Shown here in pieces: positions 47,301-58,170 of a stretch of 64,000 bases of DNA (the stretch's first letter is position 1; each line of letters starts with the position of its first letter). The DNA is taken from positions 21,603,811 through 21,667,810 of the forward strand of contig NC_051432.1 of the NCBI RefSeq assembly GCF_001649575.2, written 5' to 3'. The stretch comes from Kryptolebias marmoratus. Its lineage: Eukaryota; Chordata; Actinopteri; Cyprinodontiformes; Rivulidae. A model generated the notes under the pieces. It was not told the origin of the DNA. It made no database searches and was given only the letters and a program-made list of their open reading frames with translations. Made by a program: the position numbers and the translations under genes.

Positions 47301-50300
47301 ATCCAGTTTCCTGTAACCACTGTGTTGGAGCTGCAGTTTTTCCAGTGCCCCTTGTCCTCGTTGTCACTTCTGGATGAAAAAAAACCCTGACAGACAGTTT
47401 CAGGTGTGGGGTGGACTGTGGTCCTAATCCTGCCGCGGACCAGCAGCCACGTCTCACGTTTTACAAGGAATTAGTTCAAGGAAAACCCAACAATAACACT
47501 GGCTTCACTTCACTCAGTGGTAGAGTGTGCTTGTTTGTTTTAATCTTGGGAAATCTACGGAAAAGAACCAGATATCAGTGCCATCCCCATCTGCACAAAC
47601 ACATCTAAGAAGCTGTAATTGGAAAACAAGAAGCAGCACGGTGGTGCAGTGGCTGGAAGTGTCGCTTCACAGAATTAAGGCATCCGGTTCAAAAGTCAGC
47701 TGTGGGCGGATGAATGGAAAAATAAAATAAAACTAAACTCCCGATTGTTGCTCACTGCATTCACTTCTGCCTGATCTGTAAGATGCCATCCTTGTTTCAT
47801 GGAGGCTCTGTGATCGCAGCCAAGGTTGGCTCTAAGCGCTATCATTAAAGAAATACTTCAAATCTTTTGAAGCTGGGTTTTGTGAAAAGTTTATAAACAG
47901 TAAATACTTTACCTGTTGCAGATAGCTTTTTGAAGGACCTCGGTTTGGAGAAATAGAGTTTAATAACGACCAGGCTGCCACGCTAACAGCTAGTCTTAAT
48001 GAGGCAGAGACTGAAGAAGAACTTTAAATAACTGCAATCTTAAAAAGATTAATGTAAATTTTATAATGTTGTCAGTTCTGAATTAAATGACTATGACTGC
48101 CCCAGGCTGCAAAGTTGGCAGAAATATAAAGGTTTATAAAACAGCGTTCACATGAACCACCATGAAATTATTGAAACTGGTCTTGTTTTAAAACAAATCA
48201 GTCTACTTTAGTCTTGACTGGACATTATCCTGTCAATCCAATCAGAATTAAATTCTATTTCTGCTCAAACAGCTACATATCTCCAACAGGGAAGACCTAA
48301 ATCATTTATAACCTTTCCACAGAACTCCACTTCAGAAGACACGGTATGAAATATTGCTTTAAAGTCTTTGTTTCCTGCTTCATACACTGTCAGCCTCCTG
48401 AAAATAAACTAGAAAAACATCAAACCTCTTCAGACCTAACGTGTGTTCAGCTGTAAATGGTTTTTGTTAAAACCTTCCCACTCTCAACACTTTGACCTTG
48501 TAAGCATGATTCAAGCCCCCTCACACAGCTCCTTCCTGCTTTCACTGCAGCGTAACGTTAGCAGGAGTTTGTCGTCGGGACACGTCTGTTTATCAGCCTC
48601 CATGTTGGTTGATCTGGGCAGATGGTCATTTGGGTTTCACAGTTTCTCCCTTACATTTCTGCACGGACCACTTGCATGCCACCTCCTCAGATCAATTTGC
48701 CAATTTCTCACTGGTCTGAAACTTTATACGGCTGCATGAGGGTGTGACCAAGTGGGTCTCCGGGTCCGTGTGCCCAACAGTGGTCAGCCGTAATCCGGTG
48801 TTTATGGCTGTTCAAGCTCTGATGCAAGAAGCTACTGTCTTACTTCATCTTGTACTGCTGGAGACGGCGGGGCAAGCTAAACATGTTTGTATGGAAGCCC
48901 AGACCTTCATTTATTACTTTATTCATGCAGGTTAAAGTAAATGTTTCTTTACTATGATCACAAGAAGTATTGCATTTCTTTGTAGCTTTTTTTTTTAGCT
49001 CTTTTTATTAGTTTGATTTCCCCTCTGCCTCAACAAAAGCTACATTAAGGAGACAGTTCGGATTATTTTCATTCTGTGAAAAGATTACGAATAATTAATG
49101 TCTTAGCTATTATAGTTAGCTCAGTTTGGAGAAATAGAGCTAAATTTTGACTGGATTGACAAGCTAATTGATAGTTTGAGCAGGGGCTACGACAAAAGTG
49201 GATTGCTCCTGTGTTAAAACAATTAAATTCTCAAATATTTTATAGGAGTTTGTGCTCCATTTTCTAAAAAAAATTCTAAGTGCAATCAGTGGCAGCTGCT
49301 AATAGCTAGCTGCAGTGGCAGCTTGCAGTGGCAGCTCGCAGCAGCAGTGGATAGTTGCATTGCTTTGGTGCAGACAGAGAATAATTCACAGTGATGTAAA
49401 GGTTTCAAAAATAGCAATCACACCACTGTGAAAATGTTTGAGATGATACTGGTCACCTCGCTCTCAGCCTCGCTCAGTCTAGCTGATGACATTTTTTTCT
49501 CCAAATCAAAGCACGTTTTAAAAGGTGAAAGCTTTAAATGTTTGTGTTGTCCTGTACTGTATGTGTGAGTGTGCAGCTTTCAGGGCAGTAAAGCTCACAT
49601 GTCATGTTCGGACAGGTGTGTTTTTATAGGAACTAACATTAGCTCCTGTAGCGCAGCTTGTAAATATTTCCACAGTGATACAATAAACTCGTTTGTCCAC
49701 AGCAAACAAGTAAAACAAACGACATATCACGTCACAAAGTCAAAGCTAATACAATATTTTGTGCCAGCAATGAAAACAAGCAATTTGGACAAATTCTTTA
49801 ATAATTGTTTTTCCACTCACTAAAGAGTTGGTTTCACTCTGAACAGGATGCCATTTAAACAACATGGACTCCAAGCCTGGATCAGCCTCAAACAGTCCTC
49901 CAGCTCCTCATTCTCAGAGCTTCACACTTTGTGATGTTGGCCAAATCCTAACACGAGTTTTAAAATTACATTTTTTCATCTGACAGTTCTTGATTTTTTC
50001 ACCATTGATTTTATTGTTTATTCTGCATAAATGCTAATCCCATTTATTTATATCTTTTAAAACAACAAATAATGATGATAAACCAATCTAATTGATTTTT
50101 TTTTAAAAATAAAGATTTAGCAGACGTCTCCCATCCTCAGATCTGCTGTTACTTCTTGATGAATTATAAGTGAAAATGATAGTTGTTGGTATAGTTATGG
50201 GAATTTTGGTAAAATGCTTCATTTTAATTCTGTAAAAATATCCTGAGGTGTAAAATAAATAAAATACAGGAAATGTTTTGTAATGCAGCAAAATTAGAAG

Positions 50301-53300
50301 GTATGCATTACATCTGAATGTATACATTCAAAAATTTTACCTCTGAATGAAATCTATTATTAAAAAACTTGTATGAGAAGAAATAGATCATGTTTATATC
50401 AAATCCTTTTGATTTGTTGTGTAATTTATTAGTTTTGTTTCAGGAGTTTAAGGAAAACCAAAGCCTAAATAATAAGGAAATTTGCTTTACGGGACTGCAT
50501 GGTAAGTATTTTTACACAAGTACAGTATGTGCTCTGACATTGTGTGCATGCTGTGGGAAGCAGCACGCCGGGCACCAGTATGATCTTTCTGCAAGTCTGC
50601 CGGGGCTAATTCTGGGCACCTTTCGCGAATAGGAAACAAGCATCGACAGTTGCTGACAGGAGTCATTTGGAGCCACAGAAGATCTCACGGTCCGTTTGTT
50701 TTGAGGGTTTATGCATCAGGAGAACAAGGTGTTCGTGTATATCTGGTTGACAGTCTGTCAGAAAGTTTAATTCATGAGACAGGGCCAAACTCTAATAATC
50801 ATGACAGAAAAATCCACCAAACATTAGTCTGACCTTTGACTCCGGCTGCTGCGAGGCAAACATTGTGTCCGACACGGGATAAGTCTTCATGGCTGCTGCT
50901 GCAGCCGGCAGGTATGACGTGTTGGTTCCCGAGGACACATCTGTAAAAACAAAGTGAAGCTTGGATTTAAAACTTCTTATGAGAAGCAAGTGTTATTTTT
51001 ACATTTGTTGACATAACAGCTCAGCCTTTATTTGTATCTCACATAAAATGTCTCCTTTAAAATGTAAAATTAAATTTTTTATGTTTTTATGGGTTTACAG
51101 TCAGAATATAAGGTCTGCACCAGAACTGATCCGGTGTCTAATTATAATAGACGATCCAGAAAAGTTTATGTTTATATTTATTTATCTTTAAATCTTAAGG
51201 CAAGACCTTATAAATTACATCTTTTACCAAATTTTTACAAATGTTTGCAAGATAGCGTTGTTTCTTAAAACCATTAGGTCTTGTGTAATATAAGAGATTT
51301 ATTTAAAATGAAAAAAAACAAAACATTTTTGATGGAATGCATATTGTTTGCTGCATTGTATGCCAAAGTTTTACACAAAGATTTTGCTTGTGATGACTCT
51401 CAGTTACTACCACCCCATGTTTAGTGTTAATATCTGTAAAACCGACTGATTTACAGCCATTTTTGTGTTTGATAAAGTTGGTAAGGTTGGGCGGCCCTCT
51501 TGAATCGGGTTACCTCCAACAGTTAATCAGTTGTAGATGTAAATTCAGTGATTACTTGTTCATAGTTGTTCAGGAGTTAATGAGATAGTTTGCTAACAGA
51601 CAAGATTGACTCTAACAGTTAATACCAATATTTTAAAGAAGGATCTTGTTCAATCTGTAGCACTTGGACTATGTGTTGGGGATGACTCTCAGCTACTATC
51701 ACACCGGAGCTTAGCTCGATATCTGTCAAATTGTCTGGGTTATAGCCATTTCTGTGTTTGCTAAAGTTGATTCACTGTAGCGGCCATCTTGAATAGGGTT
51801 GATTTTCAAAAGTTACATCTAATGATCACTTTCTGATTGTTTCACTAAAATCCAATTAATTGGTTCAGAAAATAATTTGCCAACAGGCACTCACAGACAC
51901 AAGCAATTATCGTTCATGGTGGTGGCCAGTAATTATACACGTACCAGAGATAGTCAGCATGAGTCAAACAAATACTTTTGTGTTCCATGAAACTGTAAAC
52001 AGTTATGAAGAAGTGGTCTTTCATGCAGTTTGGACCACCCACAGATAGTTTGTCTGTAATACAATACAAAGATGTGTGTTCCTCCTCCGGTTGGGACAGC
52101 CAACATGTTTGTTCTTGTTCAGAGAACAAAATGACAGAAGTCACAAGTTTACTTTGTTTTCTGAAACAATAAAATGCCACAGAGAAGGGTCTGGATTATT
52201 ATTATTATTATTATTATTACAGTTAAGCTAAATTTTGAATACACTCCGTTCTCTTAGCAGACACGAACGGATCAAAATACACTTTGACAAGCTATAAAAC
52301 ACGCTTCCTCACGCTCTCATGTCACTCTTAATATAGTCTCTTTCACATTCTCCAGCAGTCATAAAAAGTTACTCTCTGATCAGCAGTAAGAAAGGCAGAG
52401 TTGGTTAGTTGGGGGTCGAGCCTACCTTGACTCGTGGCGGAGCAGACGATGGGGTTGGATCCTCCTGGGTTCAGACCTCCATCAGAAGGCCTGCCGGCGG
52501 CATACTGACCAGCTCCAGCTGATGCCGCCGCTGAGCTGCAACAATCGCAGAAGGCTGATTTTAGCTTCCTCTCCCCTGCCGGGCTCGCTCATATCTTGTG
52601 ACAGAGCTCATATTCATAGAAAGATCAAGGCAGCTGTTTGCGGAGCAAAGAAAAGGAAAAGCGACGCGCCCCGACACTCAAGAAAGATCTGCTCGGATCT
52701 GACTGGCGCACTGCTGGGCTGACTGGCTCAAAGCAGTGAAGTGAAGCTGTTACAGTGGCAAAAAACAAACATTTCAACCAAAACTGCTTGCAAAAAGCTG
52801 CAAAGCTGTTTACCTTTTGAACACAAGTTGCATTGCAGAAGTAAAAAGGTGTAGCTGCACGTTTTACGATCACTAAATTTGGAAATAACTTACCTTTCAT
52901 TTGTGTAAAAAGTTTGATTCTGCAAGTGTAGTTTTCCTTTCACATGCTGGTCCCAGTCCTCAAAACACATAATAATGATAATATGAATAATAATACATTT
53001 TATTTATAGACACCTTTCAAAACTCTCAAGGTCACCTCACAGAAATCAAAATTGAAATCAAACAGTAAACACAATAAAAACACTACAGTTTGATTAACAG
53101 GACAAAATAGTGCAAAGACAGAGCAACAACAATAAATAAACTTTCATTGGGGGACTGATGGCAATTACAATGATTAATGCCCAGTTTTATTTATGAAACC
53201 TGGAAGAAATAATGCCAGATTCTTGAAAAGCATCACATGTATTCCTGTTTCATTTAAAATATATATATATTTTCTTTTATGAAGGCAATATAATCAATGA

Positions 53301-55095
53301 TGTTGTGCTATTTTAACCATACATAAATTAAAATGTTTGGCTCTGTCACGAATAATGGGCCATGACTTTTAGAATTTGTAACTTTTATACATTTTTAAAT
53401 ATTAACATTTATTTACGAAAGGTTTCTCCGCTGAATTATATTGAGATCTTTTCAAAAACATTACTCTCTTTAAAACTTACTTCAGCGTACCTGCTCTTTT
53501 TTCCTCTTCCTATGCTCTTTTTAGCTTTCAGCTATTGTCTTGCTAAATTCAGCTTTCAGCCACTGTTTTGCCAATTTTAGATTTAAGCCATGGTTTTCCT
53601 AATTACAGCTTTTAGTTGCCGTTTTGGTGTTTTTACCTTTCAGCTCCTGTTTTGTTAATTTTAGCTCAGTTCTGCTTGTTTAAACTATAACAATTCAGCT
53701 TCAGCTTCTTCAACAAATTGCAGCAGTCATTCAGAAATCAGCTTTCACATTGCATTTTTACAGAAAATGCTAATTTCTCCAGCTATGATTGGAGTTTATA
53801 AACATTACACTTACAAGTGCATTATTGTTTTATATAATAAAGTTATTTTTATGTGATAATCAAGTCTTTAAATACATTTTTGGATAATGAGACTTCTCAA
53901 AAAAAATATTTGCTATGATCTATGCTAATAATCTTAAATATTTTATTTTCTGTCTTCCGATTTAATACTTATATGTTTTGTTTGCAGGGTGACTTTGTAA
54001 CACCTGTCCAGGGACTACAGATTAAAAAACTCTGACACATTTACAGCAATGTGTATTAATGTCCAATAAACTGAACATAACAGAAGGATCTGATCACTTA
54101 CCTTCAGGTTATAGACCTTTTTGTCACAGATGCTACACTGGTGTGGCAGCTGATCGGGTGTGACCCCATAATAATCATTGACCTGATAGGGCTGAAGTGT
54201 CCTGGTACCTGAGGACAATGTGTCCTCGCTGCCATGAAGGGACTGATAGTTCCCAAACCCCTGCGTGCCACTTGAACCAAATGAGGGAATCCCAAGATTG
54301 CAGTTCACCTTGGGGTCAGAGGTCGGTTCTTCTGGGTTATACACTTCTGTTCTGGACCACATGGGCTGGACAGCTTTAGTCCACACTGTGGAAGGACTGG
54401 TTACCACGTTCACATTTCCGGTTTGTGGTAGGTTAGCGTGGCCTTTCCATTGTTCATTATGCGCAGTGGAGTTACAAACACTCATTTGTTCTTTGGCTAT
54501 AAACCCAGATGGTTGTCCCGACACATCTTGCCCATAGAGATCTCTCTGAAAACCAGCGTTGCTCATGTTTTTAGTGTACTGTCCATCATTAGATGCCCCT
54601 GCAGCTAGGTTGTACTGAAGTCTCCTGTCAGTCTCAGGAGGGTAAGCTGACCCAGACTTTCCACCCTGTTGGACCTTTGTTCCCACTTCACTGGGATGAT
54701 TCAGTCCAACGTTCCCCGGGTTTTGGTTGAATCCTCCACCCACCAAGGCCCCCATGGCAGAATTTGAGGAGGGGAAACCAATCACCCCAGTGGGGAAGGC
54801 ACCCTGCGGATTCCCAACCATAGCTGAAGTCCGTAGCTGATTTAACAGAGGTTGGGACATGTTCATACTGGAGAGAAACTGGTTGAGAACACTGGCAGCA
54901 GTGGTGGTGCTGCCTCCCTGAGCCAGTTTGAGGCGTTGGAGGGTAAGCTGGGCCTGGAGCTGAGCGAGCTGGAGACTCGCTGGAGTCAAGAGGAGCTGGT
55001 TCTGCTGCTGAGGCCCCGGATGCACACTGGCTGGTAGCTGAACCCCCACCTGAAGACCTTTCTTCTCTGTACTGTCCAAACGTGGTGCAATGATG
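39312..55095 (-). CDS. rbm20: RNA-binding protein 20, 5' partial (exon 1 not found)
   Basis: Thirteen coding exons on the minus strand: 55095-54102, 52958-52894, 52535-52426, 50940-50834, 46340-46194, 44962-44831, 44759-44680, 44589-43902, 43816-43736, 43375-42793, 42534-42469, 40467-40346, 39371-39312. Phases join to 1077 codons plus stop. Human RBM20 has 14 exons and 1227 aa, so only the first coding exon is missing. Order of parts: Leu/Gln-rich segment ([20 protein letters not shown]), matrin-type zinc finger split over two exons ([12 protein letters not shown] / [11 protein letters not shown]), RRM ([19 protein letters not shown] ... [11 protein letters not shown]), RS region with PRSRSP, acidic region ([19 protein letters not shown]), and a C-terminal zinc finger ([19 protein letters not shown]). 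It is a nuclear splicing repressor of muscle genes, above all titin. No break is seen. Confidence 0.95.
41715..41907. mobile_element. Palindromic non-autonomous DNA element
   Basis: The left end CAGTGGTGTCTAATCCTGGT is inverted at the right end (reverse complement CAGTGGTGTCCAATCCTGGT). The ends are flanked by a direct CATTA on both sides. The element is 193 bp, without coding capacity, in rbm20 intron 12. It matches a very common fish MITE by memory. Confidence 0.75.
43902..44589 (-). other. rbm20 RS-domain exon
   Basis: This 688-nt exon begins with [18 protein letters not shown]. The RSRSP pentapeptide is encoded at 44570-44556. In human RBM20 this motif is the hotspot for dilated-cardiomyopathy mutations and is needed for nuclear import. 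The rest of the exon is rich in Arg, Ser and Asp and is less conserved. Confidence 0.9.
44831..46340 (-). other. rbm20 RRM, split over two exons
   Basis: Exon 46340-46194 encodes RNP2-like [10 protein letters not shown] and ends [11 protein letters not shown]. Exon 44962-44831 encodes RNP1-like [15 protein letters not shown]. The 1.2-kb intron between them has no recognisable gene. Confidence 0.9.
47117..47267 (-). other. Orphan exon-like open frame in rbm20 intron 5
   Basis: The minus strand starts ATGATGGTTAGCAGC and encodes [20 protein letters not shown] then [16 protein letters not shown], ending at a good donor (TTGG|GTGAGT). The acidic start, aromatic WNRWF patch and Lys-rich tail look protein-like, unlike the AT-driven frames nearby. 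Its phase does not fit the next rbm20 exon. I do not recognise the family, and no partner exon is established. Confidence 0.3.
47620..47705 (+). repeat. 5' fragment of a teleost SINE/LINE repeat
   Basis: AGCAGCACGGTGGTGCAGTG, GTCGCTTCACAG and GGTTCAAAAGTC match the tRNA-like head of a common fish repeat ('GCACGGTGGTGCAGTGGTTA'). It is truncated after about 85 bp. Confidence 0.6.
51390..51910 (-). repeat. Dispersed ~290-bp repeat, two tandem units
   Basis: The plus-strand block GATGACTCTCAG occurs at 51392 and 51681, a period of 289 bp. Each is followed by an inverted AAGATGGC-type motif (TTCAAGAGGGCCGCC and TTCAAGATGGCCGC on the minus strand). Confidence 0.7.
52195..52219. repeat. (ATT)n microsatellite
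   Basis: Eight ATT units in rbm20. Confidence 0.95.
52970..53060. repeat. Teleost interspersed repeat fragment
   Basis: AATACATTTTATTTATAGAC followed by ACCTTTCAAAACTCTCAAGGTC resembles the frequent fish repeat 'TTTATTTATATAGCGCCTTTC'. A similar diverged piece lies at about 9670-9750. Class not assigned. Confidence 0.45.
53510..53700. repeat. Degenerate AGCTTTCAGC-type tandem repeat
   Basis: Units such as TTTTTAGCTTTCAGCTATTG, ATTCAGCTTTCAGCCACTG and TTACAGCTTTTAGTTGCCG recur about every 30-40 bp. It is the reverse-complement style of the repeat at 57845-58170. Confidence 0.6.
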
Positions 55096-55239
55096 CTGCA
55101 GAGAAAGAATCACCACATAAATTATGAATCGCTCATGAGACATTCATTTTCCTTAGGACTGTCACATAAAAAGCTCTGAATTTAATTGCTCCTGTTGGTG
55201 AAGATGGCCTTTTGTAAATCCATTGTTTTGTTTTTTGTC

Positions 55240-55700
55240 TTGGATCCTATTTAAGATGGTTGCCACAGCTAAGTGACCTGAACAAACATTAAAATGGCTT
55301 TGTTTTAACCAAATTTACAAAGATTGGTGTGGTGGTAATAGTCAAGTGCCGTCCCTACATGCACTGAGTGCTACATATTGTGCAATATTTTTGCATTAAA
55401 CTTTGGGAATAACAGCTGTTGTCAACCTTCTTTGTCTGTCATCAAAATATCTCATGACCAATAGGACATATTTAAGTGAAACTCTCAGAAAGTAACCTTT
55501 AGATGTACATCTACAACTGATTAACTTGTGGAGTAAACTGAAGTCAGGATGGCCACCGCAGCAAATCAACTTCAGCAAACACAAACATGGCCACAACTCA
55601 GGTAAATTTACAGATTTTGCGTTAAAATTTGGTGTGGTGGTAGCTGAGCATCACTCCAAACACATATTTTGAGCACAAATATGTTTCACGAGATCTCACA
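55240..55700 (+). repeat. Dispersed ~290-bp repeat, two tandem units
   Basis: The GATGG blocks (TTTAAGATGGTTGCCACAGC at 55251 and GTCAGGATGGCCACCGCAGC at 55543) are 293 bp apart. AAATATCTCATG before the second unit matches the same position in copy A at 759. Confidence 0.7.
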
Positions 55701-57208
55701 ATACTGCATGAGACTGCACAAAACATCAGCTGCAAGGATTGAGCAAAATGGCTATAACTCCATTCTCTCTCTTCATCAGAAAATCCCAGTGGGTGATATG
55801 CATTCCTTCAAGGAATGGTAGGCCTTTAATGAAAGCACTTTTTTTTAAACAAGCATAGCAGGAATATGTAACACAAGGCACGTGAATACGTAACACAACC
55901 CAGCTTTATGCTGCACAGCTAATCCACCAACAAACCCTGCAACCCGTTCTGTCTGAAATGTAAAAAAAAAACAGAATCCATTGATTTGCACATCATTAAA
56001 ATTGTAAACTTCAATGAAAACAGTACAAGAAGATCAAATGTAATGGATAATAAAACTTGGATTTATTGCTAGCAACATGAAAATGTGAACATTAAATGGA
56101 AAAAATGAGTCTCACCATATGCACCACCCTAATCTGTAGTGTGACACATTTTAAAGGCTACAACTCAGTTTCAACATTTGAATAACTAAACACGAGTTTT
56201 TTACGATCTTCCCCCTGTCTCCAAAGGTTGTAAAAGAACAAACTACATCACCCGCTGGTGCTTTGACCCCGTGTGACTGCCCTGCCTCTTTAGTTTCTGA
56301 TGAAGACCCTCACATGCTGTCTAAACTTAGTCTTCTCAGCCACACATCCCATCAGATATGCTAAGCACCTGACACTGGCCTGTCTAGCCATCGCTCCAGT
56401 TTTATGTGTGCAGTTTTTTTGAGACAAAGCTTGGTGAGACGTAAAGACTTGCATCTGCAAAAAAAAGAAGAAGACGTATTTCACATAATTTTGATCTTAT
56501 TAACACCAAAACATGCTCAAAATGCGGAACAATAATAGGAGTTTTGTTGGGGTTTAAGCAAAGAAACATCTTCAGAGGGTAATTTCAAACATTAATTGGT
56601 GCAACTGAATCTGACAGAGGATTTTCAGCATGGAGCTCATCTTCTAGCTTGTTTCTGCAGTCATTATAAGGTCTTGTGAACACATTGGCACATCATAAAC
56701 GCATCATATCATGGCTGTCACTTTTACTCCTACTGAACTATATATGATCTTACAGTAAACATGTGGTCCCGAGATCCCACCTCTGAGCATGAAAAGGAAA
56801 AATCCAAACCACGTTGAGCTTGTTTTCTTTCAGAAAATGCAGAATTGAAAACTGAATTTATGACCGAATCTTGCTTTTTTTTCTGTTTAAAGTAATGTAT
56901 CTTAAAAGACTGATGCAAATGTTTACATATAAGAGAATGTCAAAGCACTTTTATTAGAATGAGTCTATCAAAAAAATAAAGGAATACACAGCTTTATATG
57001 CATTATTATGAGACACGTGATTTATTATGTAATACTGCTCATCTCTGATAAACATTTTGGACAAAAATGGATGCTTTTAGTTTCATTCAACACTATGCAC
57101 GATTTTATCAGAATTTTCTCATTTTATATCATTTTAAACCTCAGGTTTTTCCGGTGATTTGCACAGTCTTAAGTGGACAAGCATGCTGATGGAGGGATTC
57201 ACTTACAC

Positions 57209-57307
57209 CATTCCAGCTAATGACTCAAAGCTATAAATACAGGAGTCGCCCACAGCCATCCTGATACACACTGTCCTTAAAGACTAATATGGTCTCTTGA
57301 GCAGCTG
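57209..57307. promoter_or_regulatory. Candidate muscle-type regulatory cluster
   Basis: Within 100 bp are CATTCCA (M-CAT/TEAD, 57209-57215), CTATAAATAC (MEF2-like, 57231-57240), ACTAATATGG (CArG-like with one mismatch, 57283-57292) and CAGCTG (E-box, 57302-57307). The location upstream of the second rbm20 coding exon suits a cardiac and skeletal muscle gene. Motif matches alone are weak evidence. Confidence 0.25.
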
Positions 57308-57844
57308 GCACGGTGCGCCAGACACTTCAGACTAATCTTGTGATGACGATAGGGAATATAGGTGTCAAATAAACATCAACCAGGTGTGGAAGGGACCAGT
57401 TTAAAAAAGTAACTTTGGATGTGCTTTGTGGATGGGCATGACACGAGAGAGCATTTTATCATATTGTAAATTAATTTGCACGCCCCTGAGAGAAAACAAA
57501 TTTTATTTAATGTAAAAAAAGCAGCATTTTAGTAAATTAAATTATATTTGTGTTCATGCTTTTTATTTGCACTGTATGTTAAATGGCCCAAATTGGCTCA
57601 AGAACAAAACTGAAATGTCTTTTATTCAAACAAAACAAAACTCTCCCGCAGCAGGAGCTTTGATTATGTTTGTCTTTGGGCAGAAAAGTTGATCAAATCA
57701 GCGCTGGGAGTGAAATCAGCATTTAAAAAGCATCACTGCTGTAATAAAGAAAAGCCGAAAAACACACTGAGGTTGTTCAAAGCAAACTAGAGAAATTCAA
57801 ATGCTGAGTTCTGAATGACTTTACTGAAATTTGATGGAGAAGGT

Positions 57845-58170
57845 GAAAGCTAGCTGAAAGCTAAATGTAGCCAAATGCTAGCTAAAAGCTAAATGTAGCT
57901 AAACATTAGCTTAAAGTAAAACACACTATCTAAAAATAGCAAAGCTCTAGCTAAGATGGCAAACAGCTAGATAAAAACTAAAAATAGCAAAAAGCTAACT
58001 AAACTCGAAAAGTAGCAAATGGTTGGCTATAAGCCAAAACTAGCAAAAGACTAGCTAAAAATAGCAAAAGGCTAGTTAAAGCAGCATGTTAGCGTAAACT
58101 AAAATGAATATTAGCAGAATTAGCATTATCAGAATAGGAATTAGTGGAATTAGCATTAGGAGTAGTACTA
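57845..58170. repeat. Degenerate AGCTAAAAATAGCAAA tandem repeat
   Basis: Some twelve diverged units alternate AGCTAAA and AAATAGCAAA, then grade into GAATTAGCATTA units. No fixed period is kept. Confidence 0.75.

Noticed and set aside
55079..55079. Start of rbm20 at the TTG giving 'MDSTEKK'
   Set aside because: The codon is TTG inside an exon that begins at 55095 after a good acceptor; the true start is in an exon not found here.
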